DNA from: Sesamum alatum
Taxonomy: Eukaryota > Streptophyta > Magnoliopsida > Lamiales > Pedaliaceae
Length of the DNA stretch: 64,000 nt
NCBI GenBank assembly: GCA_034509735.1
Contig: JACGWO010000011.1
Location: 23,420,979-23,484,978 of the forward strand
Direction of reading: 5' to 3'
The notes under the pieces: model-generated
Seen by the model: the letters and a program-made list of their open reading frames with translations, nothing else
Told to the model about the DNA's origin: nothing
The model's database searches: none
Position numbers and translations under genes: made by a program
Shown: positions 1 to 11,725 of the stretch, piece by piece
Numbering within the stretch: position 1 is the first letter of the stretch
Layout: the number at the start of each line of letters is the position of its first letter

Positions 1-224
1 ATAAGTATTTTTGTTTTTTGCTAATGTACCTTATTTAATAGAAGAAATTTACATGCTAATGAATTTAGCAACGAATATTTACTTACTAATGAATCTAGCA
101 ACAAATAGCTTAAAATATATATTAAATAGTGTAGATTAGTAACTAGAATTTTACTTGCTAATTAGCTCGACGTTGATTTCATCAATAAATTTTTTCGTTG
201 CCATTAAGCTTTTTTCTTGTAGTG
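1..224. mobile_element. Right end of a CACTA (En/Spm) transposon, cut by the window edge
   Basis: The segment ends with TTTTTTCTTGTAGTG, the reverse complement of the canonical CACTA terminus CACTACAAGAAAAAA. Inside it are short repeated subterminal motifs (variants of TAGCAACGAATATTTAC, and TTCGTTGCC), as expected for transposase binding sites. The other end lies outside the window, so family and target duplication cannot be checked. Confidence 0.6.
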
Positions 225-800
225 TATTTGGATTAATGAATTTGGATTTGATGGCAGTATTCAGGAAAAAAAAAAGTTTCAAATGATCCCATATCAAAAC
301 AATTTGAAATCCATCAATATTTAATAAAATATCATTCAAATTAAAATCAAAAGATTTGAAATTATTTGAATTTAGAATTATACAAATAAATTTATAATTA
401 GAGATATTGTTGTGAGTCGATTTAGCAAGTGTGTAAGGATCAAACCTATCTTGGAAAACTTCCAAAATGCTTAGATAGGTTGGTAAATTAAATTGTGTGC
501 TCTACAATTAAAAAAAAAAAAACACGTGAGAATAACGTAGAAAAACCCTCTTCAATGTTTAAATTCGTATAGTAAAAGAGGAATTATAAGGAGAGTAAGA
601 ATAGTAGAATAGTCAAAGTTGTACATGAGACATGGAGAATCAGTATTTATAAATAGTCCTGAGTTGTACGATTATACATTTGATGCATAAATGACTGTAT
701 GGTCATCATGAGTTCGTAATCGAAATTTAAATTGGACCAAAACCGAGTCGGAACAAGCCAAATAAGACCGGCAAGGATCTTTGGCCATTTTTAACATTAT
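225..800. other. Intergenic, no gene recognised
   Basis: AT-rich DNA. A 104-codon minus-strand reading frame (151-465) overlaps the CACTA end and has no recognisable motif, so it is not called as a gene. Confidence 0.5.
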
Positions 801-809
801 TAAAAAGTT

Positions 810-2126
810 GGCTATACTCCCATTTACCCCTTCTGTGTTTTGTTAGAAAAGTTAAAAATCACTGTGATTCAAAATAGGCAGAAAAACCCTTCGTGTTTTA
901 TTAAACTCAGCAAAAAATACCCCTTCTGTTAGTAATTAACAGAAGGTGCATTACATGCCCAGGTCATGCGGTTTTGGGTGTTTCTTGACTGCTTTGACCT
1001 CAATATTTGGGCGATTTTACTAAAATACCCTCATGATTTGCATATATTTAACTTGGGTATCTTTGACTTATTTTGAGTTGTTTTTTTTTTTTTTGGTATT
1101 TTCATCCTTCTGAAAACTAAATTTGCTTTACAAAATATATTTACCTAAAAATACAAAAAAATTATTTAATTTTTTTAAGTTCTATAATTTAAATAGAAAT
1201 ATTAAATTAAAATAATAGTACAAAGATTAATATAGAAAGTTTATTTTCCAAATTTAAATAGCTTAATGAATATAAATATTAATATTTATAAAAATTATTA
1301 ACTAATTTAAATTATTATTTAGTTAAAAATATTTACATATGTTATCTCTATTTACAATAAATGATATTTAAATTTAAATTAATTGTATATGTATTGAATT
1401 GAAATTTAATACTTTTCTTTAATTATTTTAAATTTATAAATATTTAGAAGAATTATTTTATTATTAATTTATTCAAATTTATAGTTTTTTTTAAATTTAA
1501 TTAATTTTAATTTTCAGTTATTTTTAATAAAAATTAAAAATATAAAAACATAATTAAAAATGAAAAATGGGGTGGCGGTCATCGCCGTTGCCCCTACTGT
1601 ACTTTTCTAGGTGAATGCCGTTGCCCAGTGCAGATCTGGCCGACGGCTACGTTGCCCAATTTCAGGGGCGACAACGACCTAGGGGGGGCAGCGGGTGGGG
1701 TGGGGAGGGCGGCGGCCAGGGGTCAGGAGGGGGGAGAGGGGGTTGGGTGCGAGGGAAGTAATTTTATTTAATTTATATAAAATAATAAGAATTTCTTATA
1801 ATATATATATTTAAAAATTAATTAAATCTAAACGGTTGATTTTTTTTTTATAAATTTATGATCTGATGGTTAAAATTACTTGGTTAGATCTAACGGCTCT
1901 CATGTAATCAATAAAAATCCAATACTCATTAAAATTAGGAATAATATATAATATGTAAGGGCATAATGGTCAATTTATCGAAAAATTAACACCGTTAGTG
2001 TCTTTTAACGGAGAGGGGCAATTAAGCTGAATTTAAAGCACATGGGAATTTTTAACTTATTTTTAAAATATAGGGGGATTTTTAACCAATTTTTCAAAAT
2101 ACAGGAGGATTTTGTGCATTTTAGCC
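810..2126. mobile_element. Non-autonomous Mutator-like element (MULE) with GC-rich core
   Basis: The 9-bp direct repeat TAAAAAGTT occurs at 801-809 and 2127-2135. Between the copies lies a 1317-bp element with long imperfect terminal inverted repeats: the left end starts GGCTATACTCCCATTT and the right end, reversed, starts GGCTAAAATGCACAAA. Both arms then continue with related pyrimidine-rich text containing CCTTCTGTGTTTTG or CCTCCTGTATTTTG. A 9-bp target duplication with long inverted repeats is the Mutator signature. There is no transposase frame. The interior is very AT-rich except for a G-rich core at about 1568-1760, which might be captured host DNA (Pack-MULE); that origin is inference. 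Confidence 0.75.
1568..1760. other. G-rich core of the MULE
   Basis: This GC-rich island is flanked on both sides by more than 400 bp of very AT-rich sequence. Between about 1680 and 1750 the + strand carries a dense series of G runs of 3-7 bases, which fits a G-quadruplex-forming pattern. No open frame with a recognisable domain is present. Confidence 0.5.
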
Positions 2127-2137
2127 TAAAAAGTTTG

Positions 2138-2683
2138 TGTTCATTAAATTATATAATTCCAATATAACATTATATATGTAGACGCATATATCAAATTTGA
2201 AATTTATAATTTCAATCTAGCAATATAAATCCATCTTAACATTTTTCTTATAGTTTGTGGATTAGTCTTTCCATTCCTCTTTTTGCATAAAGCAATTGGG
2301 ACAAAGATTCTTTTAACATTTCACCTAATGAAAGGATTACAGCAAAGGGTCAACCATGCCATTTTCGGCATTTATATTATTCCTGGTCTGGAGACATTGT
2401 GACAACATCCCTCTTCGATTATTGCACCGAACATATTACATTATTTAAACAAATCTTGCACTATTTGAACTATTTCATGATAGTTCTCCCAATTCTTATT
2501 ACTTTAAAGGACAAAACACAAAAGGTCATGAAAATGTGGACATTTCTTGTTGCAGGTGTGCTCATTGGTTCAATCTCCTCCTCCTCGCACTTCTCTTGTC
2601 GTTTTCTGCACAAACTATATTAAACGATGTTCTTCATTCTTTTCTTTGTTTTTCCGAAACATTTATGATCTTAGTGTCCAAAA
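2138..2683 (+). promoter_or_regulatory. Upstream region and probable 5' leader of the MYB-CC gene
   Basis: There is no coding signal of its own. A plausible leader-intron acceptor (TTTCTTGTTGCAG, ending near 2555) is followed by a pyrimidine-rich leader up to the ATG at 2684. The transcription start cannot be placed from sequence alone. Confidence 0.35.
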
Positions 2684-5600
2684 ATGAACAACCAGCAGAG
2701 GTTGGGATCAGTCAGCAGTTCCTGTTTTGAGCTGCACAGCTTTTGTTCCAAGGGTTTTTCACCGCAGAAAGGTTGCAATGATCATCAGTTGACATTAGGA
2801 CTCTTATCAGGTACTCGTGTTCAACTTCCTGTCTTTTTTATTACCAGATTTATGTCATTTATGAAATATTAGTAGCTTCAGGTATTGCAGACTGTGAGCA
2901 GCTTGACTGCGGGTCCGACGGTGTAGGTTTCCAGGCGCCTACTAGAGATGACGATTTTTGCAACGAAAATGATGAAAATTTTGGATCCAGAGACACTTTA
3001 CAGTCTCTTGTTCAGTCTTGTCGTCGTTGTGGTAATCGAGGTGGAATGTTGCGAGAGAAGCCGAGGGGATCGACTAAGGACGGTACCCAAGGATGCCAGC
3101 ACCTACCATCCCGATACAACAAATCGAGCTCGAGGAATTCGATTCAATACTCTCTGCTGAGTTTTGAGCAAAATCCTGATGTGAGTAACATGATTTCTAC
3201 TGATCATAATTATTTTATTTTATGCTCGCATAATAAAATTCTTTTTGGCGTACACTTTTTTATCAGGGTTATAAGCATACGTGAAACACTATATATATAT
3301 ATATATATATATACTTTTTTTCTTATAGAAACAGTAATTATATGACCAATGCACCGTTTCTATTAATATATCAAACAATAAAGAACCATAAAACAATAAA
3401 TTACTATCTTAAATTCAGGTAAACAGAGACAAATACCAACAGAGTATCGGATCCGAATCCATGATCTGAAACTTATCCATGAGACTTCAACCTTAACGGA
3501 AAAAATGCAATTACTCCCCTTGTGATATGCAAAATGTACAAAAAACTCGCCGTGAAAAAATAAATAGCAATTTACCCTGTATTTTAAAAAATTGAGCAAA
3601 AAACCCCCTGTGAGGGGGTTGTTTGCTGCATTTTGAATAACATAGAGGGGTAAATTGCTAGTTATTTTTTCACAAAGGGGTAATTGCTCTTGTTAGTTAA
3701 CACAGGGAGCAAATTGCATTTAACCCCAACCTTAACCACTAAGCTAGACATCATTGATCCATAAACGTTACAAAAATCACATAAAATGGGTATATGGATG
3801 TGTTTGTTTAGCTTTTTGTTCCAACAGACGTTGCACGATTTGATGACAGGTCGAGAATTTCCAGTGCAGCAAAGTTCAACAAGCGAAGCAACTTGCCTTT
3901 GCTTCTACCAATGTTGCGTCTGAAAAAGAGGCGACGAAGAACAAAACACGAATCAGATGGACCGATGAACTTCACAAGAAATTTATCGAGAGTGTAAATC
4001 GTCTCGGAGGTGCTAAAAGTAAGTAATTAAAATAAATACAAAAACATGTACATAACTGGAAAACATAAGGAAATAACGTTGAAAATAAATTAACTTCTGG
4101 CACTTATGTTGTTGGCTGAGTGCAGAGGCAACACCAAAGGGAATCCTTAAGCTAATGAACTGTAATGGATTGACCATTTTTCATGTTAAAAGCCATTTAC
4201 AGGTCCCAGAAACTACTCATAAGTTCAGCTTCTTGATTGTACATGGATTATATTTTTGGTTTTGTAACTATAGGTCGTTAGCACTTTTAATCCTGTAATT
4301 TATTTCATTACACATTTAATTCTTTTTTTGATGAATATAGTATTGAACATCTCACATTTGATCTTTTTTTTTTTTTTTTTTTTGGGAAATTTGGTCCTGT
4401 GTTGATAATTTTGGTCCCATTTTCATTCAAGTTGATCTCATTTTTGGCACTGTAACTATATGCCGTTAGGACCAAATTTATCAATACAGGACTAGAATTT
4501 GACAAAAAAATGACAGAATCTGATGTGTTGGACTAAATTCATCAAAAAAAGAACTAAATGTACAAACAAAGTAAATTACAGGTGCAAAAGTACTAATTAT
4601 ATAAAGTTACAGACTAAAAATGTAATTTCGCCCCCTTTATATAATGATGAAGATTTTTCACTTATTTTTCGTTTTCTTTGTTCCACAGAAGTATCGTGTC
4701 GCTCAGCTCATGCCTGAAGTAACAGAAGGTAACGCTTAGATTCACTATGTGATATAAAGGGTGTTTAAGTAGATTATTTCTGTGTTCCGTGGTAGGAGGG
4801 TGTTGGAGTGCAGAGCTTATTACAACCTTACACTTGCGCTCGAATTTGTTGTACTTTTTTTTAGAGCAAATTTGTATTTACATATTTTGCAAGAAGCTAG
4901 TTATATATGGTTGGGGCTAAATTTAAGTTACTCCCAATAAAAATTGAAATCGGTAAAAAAAACAACATATTTGAACTTAAAAAAAAGTTAGAAATGTATC
5001 TTAACATTTTGAAAAAAAGCATCTAACCCCCTTCCATCTTATTAACTGGTTTTCATATTTGGCATGTGTATATCTATTTTGCCCTCATTTATTAATTATA
5101 AAAGTCCAAATATTCAACCGACATTTAATTTTGTTTCTATAGAGTCCCAATACGCCAAAAAATGAGATATGCTGAGGCTAGAGAAAAAACAAAACTAAAT
5201 GTTTGTTAAAAATTTTGGAATCTTGTACTTAGTAAATGAGGGCGAAAAGAACAATATATAGGCCAAAATATGAAAACAAGTCACAAATTATACGTGAATA
5301 ACAAAGCAAGGCGAGGGGGTTAAATGTTTTTTCTTCAAAAATGTTAACGTGCCTTTAAAACATTTTCTTGAGTTTGGGGGGTCGGGGGCCTGTGCCTATT
5401 TTCGATTGTTACGGGTCGTAATTTGAATTTAACCCTAGCTATATAGTTGAGAGGCGACTGTCTGTTGTAATCCTACAAATATTCTCTCGTAACAATAGGA
5501 ACTTGAGAGATCATGAAATTTAGGAGATTCATATTAAATTTAGGGACGTTCTAACTCGGATTGAATTTGGTATATGATACACTACAAAAAAATGTGACAT

Positions 5601-6443
5601 TTAATAATGACCAATTGTCATGATTAATACTAAATAATCGTAGCGAATAGTCATTGACCATGGCCACACAACAGTTGTCGGCCGTAGTTTTTGCAAGGGT
5701 GACTAAAATATTTGCCATGTCTAAAATCCATGACGAATATTTTTACCACGGCTAAAAGTCGTGGCAAATAAGTTTTTCACGGTGGAAAAGCTAGTTTTTG
5801 CATCGGTTTTTATTTAACCGTAATTAATAATAATTATTTACCACGGTTTTTAACCATGGTCATTAAAAATGTAGCTAATATTTATTTTTTTTTTCTAGTG
5901 ATAAGTGTAAGACATTTGTTGTTTGATTGATGTACAGTTCAATAAAAATAACCAATCATATGACAAGTGTAATACACAAGATCTTCTATTTCATCCGCAA
6001 ATCTTAAGCAACTTGATTTCGTTTATCCCTTCATCCTATAAAACTCTAGCTTGTTAACACTTTCACAAACTGAATGTTTGTGCATAATGCAGGAACCTCC
6101 GAGCAGCTCAATCCAAAAACGTAAGCGTTTAATGTCCCGCTCATTGTTTATTCTTTGTAAAACCACTTTCTCAGCACTGACATTCATCTGTCACACAGGG
6201 GAGTGCAAATCGTGGAAGCTTTGCGGTTGCAGATGGACGTTCAACGTCGTCTATACGAACAATTAGAGGTTCGGACATTACATGGTCTTTTTTCCAGCTG
6301 TTTTCGCTCAAAGGTTACGGTTTCATCAATTTGTTTTGATGTTTTCTTTGTTTTAGAGTCAAAAGAAGTTGCAGATGAGGATTGAGGAACAGGCAAAGCA
6401 GCTTCAGACTATGATCCAATGCCAATTGAAACAAAATAGTTAA
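2684..6443 (+). CDS. MYB-CC (PHR1-like, GARP-type) transcription factor
   Basis: Eight exons join in phase: 2684-2810, 2882-3180, 3850-4018, 4126-4202, 4689-4728, 6093-6120, 6199-6268 and 6357-6443 (298 residues). Exons 3-5 encode a single GARP/MYB repeat beginning [21 protein letters not shown] and running through [10 protein letters not shown] and the helix-3 motif HVKSHLQKYR. Exons 7-8 encode the MYB-CC coiled coil ([18 protein letters not shown], then [13 protein letters not shown]). This pair of domains defines the PHR1/PHL family, nuclear DNA-binding proteins that recognise GNATATNC-type sites; the best-known members control phosphate-starvation genes. The 142-residue N-terminus is Ser/Cys-rich with no known motif. 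Exon 6 is only 28 nt. Introns 2, 4 and 5 carry inserted DNA transposons. The start is the first ATG in phase and is the least certain part. The exact paralogue is not assigned. Confidence 0.85.
3290..3313. repeat. (AT)n microsatellite in intron 2 of the MYB-CC gene
   Basis: About 12 uninterrupted AT units. Confidence 0.9.
3498..3726. mobile_element. Mutator-type MITE in intron 2 of the MYB-CC gene
   Basis: The 10-bp direct repeat CAACCTTAAC flanks it at 3488-3497 and 3727-3736. The 229-bp insert is a near-complete foldback: the left arm contains AAATGCAATTACTCCCC and the right arm CAGGGAGCAAATTGCATTT. It is the same family as the copy at 47937-48179. There is no coding capacity. Confidence 0.8.
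4247..4636. mobile_element. Foldback (long inverted repeat) element in intron 4 of the MYB-CC gene
   Basis: The two arms of about 95 bp are inverted copies: the left has GTAACTATAGGTCGTTAGCAC and TTTTTTTGATGAATATAG, the right has the matching ATTCATCAAAAAAAGAAC and AGACTAAAAATGTAATTTCG. The outer repeat resembles the units at 24891-25311 (GGACCAAAAATGTAATTTTG). The target duplication is not clear. Confidence 0.6.
4908..5435. mobile_element. Foldback, probably Mutator-type, element in intron 5 of the MYB-CC gene
   Basis: The ends GGGCTAAATTTAAGTTAC and, reversed, GGGTTAAATTCAAATTAC are inverted repeats. They are flanked by a 10-bp repeat with one mismatch (TAGTTATATA at 4898-4907, TAGCTATATA at 5436-5445). 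There is no coding capacity, and the left border is uncertain by a few bases. Confidence 0.5.
5580..5900. mobile_element. Miniature CACTA element in intron 5 of the MYB-CC gene
   Basis: It starts CACTACAAAAAAATGTG and ends TTTTTTTTCTAGTG, with the 3-bp target duplication ATA on both sides (5577-5579 and 5901-5903), as CACTA elements make. At 321 bp it holds only subterminal repeats such as CATGGCCAC, GTGGCAAATAAG and ACCACGG. It has no transposase and depends on one supplied elsewhere. Confidence 0.85.
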
Positions 6444-6463
6444 CACTTTTGTTCGTCGGGATG

Positions 6464-6469
6464 AATAAA
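6464..6469 (+). terminator. Poly(A) signal candidate of the MYB-CC gene
   Basis: AATAAA lies 21 nt after the TAA at 6441-6443. This is unusually close to the stop for a plant near-upstream element, so a further downstream site is possible. Confidence 0.35.
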
Positions 6470-7849
6470 GCTGTTAGCAGTCTTCGTAGAATCATATTCT
6501 TTGATTGACAATCAGCAATAATAGTATCAATTTTTGCACTAAAACCACTTACCTCGTAATTGTGTGGGATGGATTTATTGCTGGTCATTCTCCATTGTAA
6601 GAGAAAATTCTGGACGAGTTTAGTGATCAGACGGTTTTATGCATGATTTTCATAGTGGGTCAATCAAAACAACGCCAATTTGATTTTTTATTGCGATTTC
6701 TGTTGCATCATTTATTTTTTTTTGATATATACACATTATGTATATAATTTTATTTTTTTTTAGATAAAATTGATAATATTGATCTTTATACACGTGATGT
6801 GTAATATTAAAGAAAATAGAAGATACAACAAAAAAAAAATTCAATTAAAATATAAGAGGGTGTGATTTCTCAAAATTGTGAACTCTTTAATTCAAGGTGC
6901 CTTGAACCTATTTTGCTATAATTATATTCGTGTGGTCATACTGTTGTTAATTAGTCAATGAAATGGTATAGTTATCTATGGGACACCTCAATGATTGAAA
7001 ACTCAATATTTATAATTAAAGCGTTGGGTTCAAATTTTATTGGGAGTGGAAAAAGTGATAGTTACATCATCCTTCTTTAAAATTTGGTGTAATTACACGC
7101 AATTCTTTATACTTTGAAAAATTACATCTAGTGCTCCTGATGTTTATTTTTATCTAACAAATAGTCCCCCCCCCACTATCAGCAAATTTACTGAATTTGT
7201 TGATATTAGCAAAAAAGTTAAATGGAAATTCATATTTACTGCGGTTGGCTTATTAACGACTTATTGCAAGTCAAACAAATCTTTTTGTGACCAAACTACC
7301 CTTATAAGGTGAAGATATACCTTCTCACATGTATTAGCATATAAAGATGTATAAAGGTAGTAATAAAAAAATATTGTTTGGGCTGAAATAAGTTAGTTAT
7401 TTTAGCCTATATCAACAAATTGGGTGAATTTTGACTACAAAGGTATCTATTTGCTAGTCAGAAACAAACGCTAGGAGTATTAAATGTAATTTTTCAAACA
7501 ACAGAGGAACTATACATAATTATACCAAATCTCAGTGGAGAGTGTTGTAATTATCCCTAAAAAAAGCAAGAAAATGGTATAGGTTTTATCAATATTAGTT
7601 TTGTGATGGGAAATAATTTGTAAGTTTAATTTTGTAAAATTGGAGCGTTGAAAAAAAATGTGAAAAGTGAAAAAAAAGTTGATTTGAGTGTTTATGGAAA
7701 AAATCTTAATAAGCACTACCGAAAAACAATGGGTAATGATAATTAAAATCTCGCATATAAAATATAGATCTATGTGTACACTAACTGATTTATCACATAG
7801 ACACATAATTATGGATCGAAATAACATTTAGCAGTGAAAGTATAGATGT
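6470..7849. other. Intergenic DNA with a foldback element
   Basis: No gene is seen. About 7085-7527 is a diverged foldback: the left arm reads GGTGTAATTACACGCAATTC and GAAAAATTACATCTAG, and the right arm reversed reads GGTATAATTATG and GAAAAATTACATTTAA. It resembles the MITEs in the MYB-CC introns, but no clean target duplication was found. Confidence 0.5.
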
Positions 7850-8196
7850 TAATATACGTATTCGGATATGGATCGTCTACAAGCTCATAATTTGATTGGA
7901 TCACAAATATGTTATTTTTCAAGTTGTCTTGAAGATCACTCCACTAACACCTTCAAGATCTTCCACGAACATCTTGATCTCCCCATATTGAATCTTGCTC
8001 CAAATATTGTGGAAACCATGAACAAGCCTTACTCACCTATGTGGATTACTACCAAAGTAATCTACTCATTTACACACCTCAAATCCATGGATTCTATGGT
8101 GATGCTCCAAGTAAAAACGTAGAGAGAAGTATAGAGAGAGTGTATTTGGGAGTATTGTGATCAATCATTTGTTGCATCACACTTGTGTTTTTTGTG

Positions 8197-8232
<36 letters not shown>

Positions 8233-8587
8233 TTTTTTTTATATCTCAATCATATATCCTATTTATAGGTGCACTCAACCTATCCCCAAGAGAAGTCATG
8301 TGGCACCCCTCCTTAATTACAATCAATCTTATAAGAAATTCACCTTTAAGCCCAATACGATAGCTCCCGTTTTTCATCATAGATAACATAGGCATAACGT
8401 AATGACACACGTATTTAAAATATTGTATTTAATCCCCAACCTTTGCATTTATGAACATAATAACATAAGAAAAGTGTGATTCCAGATATTACAAAACTTA
8501 AAATACAAACACACTAAAACTCCAATATCTATGTAATTTTTGTAGTTGGAATTCCCAATTTAAGATGACATTATTGACCCACCTAAA
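7850..8587 (-). mobile_element. Possible minus-strand LTR remnant
   Basis: CCTATTTATAGG near 8260 reads as a TATA-type box on the minus strand, in a layout similar to the minus LTRs further on. It is followed by a (TG)n tract and a region with no coding sense. No terminus is visible, so this is a weak call. Confidence 0.25.
8201..8227. repeat. (TG)n microsatellite followed by poly-T
   Basis: About 13 TG units followed by a T tract. Confidence 0.9.
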
Positions 8588-10009
8588 TGTTAGAATAGGT
8601 GATTAGAAAATCAATTAGATTGACGATTATGTAATCTATTTGACAAACTTGTTATGATGTGATATTATATATAATGAATAAAATGAGCATTCGTTATTTG
8701 GCCATTACCTTTGTTGTGCTCATATCATTATGTTTGATTGTTATCAACATCACAACAAAGCCTACAAACCACGTTAACAACCTATGCAGTTGGACCACAC
8801 ATTAGATGGTGGTTATGAAACCTATTGATAAAGGGTTAGGTTTGAAACATTCTAAGTTAAGGACCTAAAGACAGGACATCGAGTATCCTACTGAGCTTGT
8901 GTTTTGCATCATATTCATTGGATGAGTGTCGCATTTCATCAGCAACAGACGTTCGATGTCTATATGATCTTAGTAGCTTGGTCGACCGGAGGTTGAGCTG
9001 ACTGAACTGATTCACAGGGAATCATCATATGGAAACCTTGGAGGCTTGATCAGTATGCCTGGAGTTCCCCGCCTTAGATAGTACAGAAGTAGTCCTCAAA
9101 CGTGAGGAACCATCATAGTCATGTACACATGATGGTTGTATCTTGGATTTGACAAGAGGTGTTCATGTCTCAGACATGCTCATTATTAGCTTTGTCAACG
9201 CAGTCAAAGCATGTAGCGAGGATGGTGTGTTTCAAGAAGAGGATCCATTCCCTATTAGTATGTGACAATGGTATCTCCTACGCACTCGAAGACGCGCTCA
9301 TGCTCTTTGAAACTGTGGCCATAGTGGTTGGTCGAGTAGAAAATAGTTTCCTACATCGATGCAATGTAGCAAATGCAGTCTCGAATGTCAAGCTCAGCTG
9401 CCTGGTCTAGGATGAGAATGGACACCCAATTCCATGCACTAGACTTAGGTCGGGGGATAGTAGACGAAAGGACCGTACCCATATGGCAATTGGAGTCTAA
9501 ATGTTTACACCGACATTCACCTAATCTCTAGTTCCATGTACCGTTGCTAGATGGGCACTGATAGTGACAGGCTTATGTTGGACATTAGCCCAAGTCTAGT
9601 TGAGGGTGAATGTAAAGACTCACACACAAATTACCGAGGAGGTGAAGCAATTAGCTTGGAGTTAATTTGGGAAGATGATAAATAATAGGATTATTTGTGC
9701 ATGGGATAGTCCATTAGATGGATGACCTAATATTGTATTGTACCTACACTATTTAATAAATGGGATTCATTAATTAAGAGAATTTTTCTTGGCCTTGAGT
9801 CTTTAATTAGATAGAAATATTTTGAGCGTAAATTTTTTTAGGCCTGAATTAAATTAGATTTAATTCATTGGATTTGTTATGTTTGCTTTAATTTGATTAA
9901 AACTAGGCCCGACCCAATAAAATACGGCACAAGGGCCGAGTTAACTTCCACTTATGAAAATGGGAAGAGTTGGAATCTTCCCAAAATGTGAGTGGTCGAT
10001 CTTATGCTC
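8588..10009 (+). repeat. Copia LTR fragment (LTR-A), truncated at its 3' side
   Basis: It starts with TGTTAGAATAGGTGA, the 5' terminus shared by this LTR family (compare 34625 and, inverted, 27058). Its body aligns by eye with LTR-C (36571 onward), for example CGTGAGGAACCATCATAG against GACTTGAGGAACCATGGC. It stops before a TATA region and abuts LTR-D, which begins well inside its own U3. Confidence 0.7.
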
Positions 10010-11316
10010 TTGCACAAACAAGGCCCACATACTGAAAACACATTCCGGGAAATTAGAACTACGCATTGGATGGTAGGTTCATGAAATCAGTTTCGCCGAA
10101 TCGGTTTGAAATTCTTCCAAGTCAAGGAATCTCGAGACAGGGCATCGAGTATCCATTTGAGACTTGCGCTAAGCATCTGCATCGTGTTTTCATTGACAAG
10201 TGACGAGACTCGTCCATGCAGTGTTAGTGGGTCAGCCAGCTAGGTGGCAGCTGACTGAGGTGACTTGCGGGAACCGTCATATAGAAGACCTTGAGTAGGG
10301 TTAGTAAGGTATGACTTGTGTTCCCGGTTCCAACAGTACAAGTTGATCCTTGGAGTTGAGGGATTACCGAGATCACCTGCACACCATGCCTGTATCTTAG
10401 GTATGGTGAGAGACTGCCAAGTCGTAGTTACTGAGTAGTCATAAGTCTTATCTAGTACAGTCAAGATGTGCAGCGTGACAATAGATCCCGAGAGAGGATC
10501 CATCTCCTGTCAGAGGGCTGACAGTGACATCTCACTGTCACTCAAAGACTCGTCCCTTATAAAATCTGTGGCCACAGTAACTGAACAGAAGGGTAGGACC
10601 CCCGTGACGTTTAGTAAGGGCGAGGCAAGGCTTAGGTCTAAAAAGGGCACCTACGTTTTCATGCCCTAAACCCTAAGTGGTGAGATTGAAGATGGAAGGA
10701 TAAAAGTATTGTAGAGCCTAAATGTTCGCACCAAGTACATTCACCTAGTCTCTAGTGCCATGGACCGTTACTACACGGCCACCCATGGTAACGGACGAAT
10801 TCCTGTCATAGGATGGTTGGGAATTCGACCAAGTCTAACTGAGGGTGAACCTAAAGAGTCACACACAATCCGCACACTTAAGGTTTTTAATTTGGAATTA
10901 GATTTGGAGAGGTAGGACGATTAAATTGGATTTAATCGATTCTCTTTTTCTTGGAATGTTAATTCCTTTAATTAGATTAAGAGGAATTTACTAAATAAAT
11001 AAATTAGATTTATTGAAATTAATTTTGTGGGCTTAAAATAAATATTATTATTATTTTATTTATTTATAGCCCTATGGATTATTTAAATAGGTTTTAAATA
11101 TTCCATAAAATAAATAGATGGTTGAGATTAAAAGGAGAGATGAATGGCTAGGATTGGTTTGACCAATCCAAGACCTAGTTTGACTAGGACTTTGATTAGG
11201 TCAAAATCCTAGTCAAATTAACATTCTAAAGTTGGAGTTTGAAGAGGAATAGGATTCCTCCTCTATATATACTCCTGTGGTTTCACTTTAGAAAGGATGA
11301 TGAGAATTCAAGAAAT

Positions 11317-11341
11317 ACACACACACACACACACACACACC
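11317..11341. repeat. (AC)n microsatellite just downstream of the LTR TATA box
   Basis: About 12 AC units; related LTRs have shorter ACACACATACACAC tracts at the same place (20830 and 36125 areas). Confidence 0.85.
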
Positions 11342-11725
11342 CCTCTCATCTCTCCCTTAGGCTCGACCACTTCTCCCCTTTTTCGCAAGAATTATTTTGG
11401 TTCTTTTGTTTCATACAATTGAACCTAAGGAGGATTGATCACGGTAATTCATAGCATTTGATCGATCCATCCTGTCTAAATTATATACACTTGATTTTTT
11501 GCTAGCACGGGGATCAAGATACGTGGGCGGATTGCGTGTACAATTTAAAGTGTCTCAATTCAAGATCTTGGTGCAAAACGGGGAACAACGCAAGTAGCGG
11601 TTTGAAGACAAAACAACAACCGGGTAGGTTACTACGTTTTGCTATTTTCGATTTCTACAACCTTATGGCCTCCATGATTTGTATGTTCTTTATTTTAGTC
11701 ATGAGATACACTGAATACCCGGGAG

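Noticed and set aside
151..465. 104-codon minus-strand frame
   Set aside because: It crosses the CACTA terminus, is Asn/Ile/Lys/Phe-rich as expected for AT-rich DNA, and shows no motif.
3046..3345. Stand-alone small gene of 99 codons
   Set aside because: It is exon 2 of the MYB-CC gene read through its donor site at 3181 into the intron.
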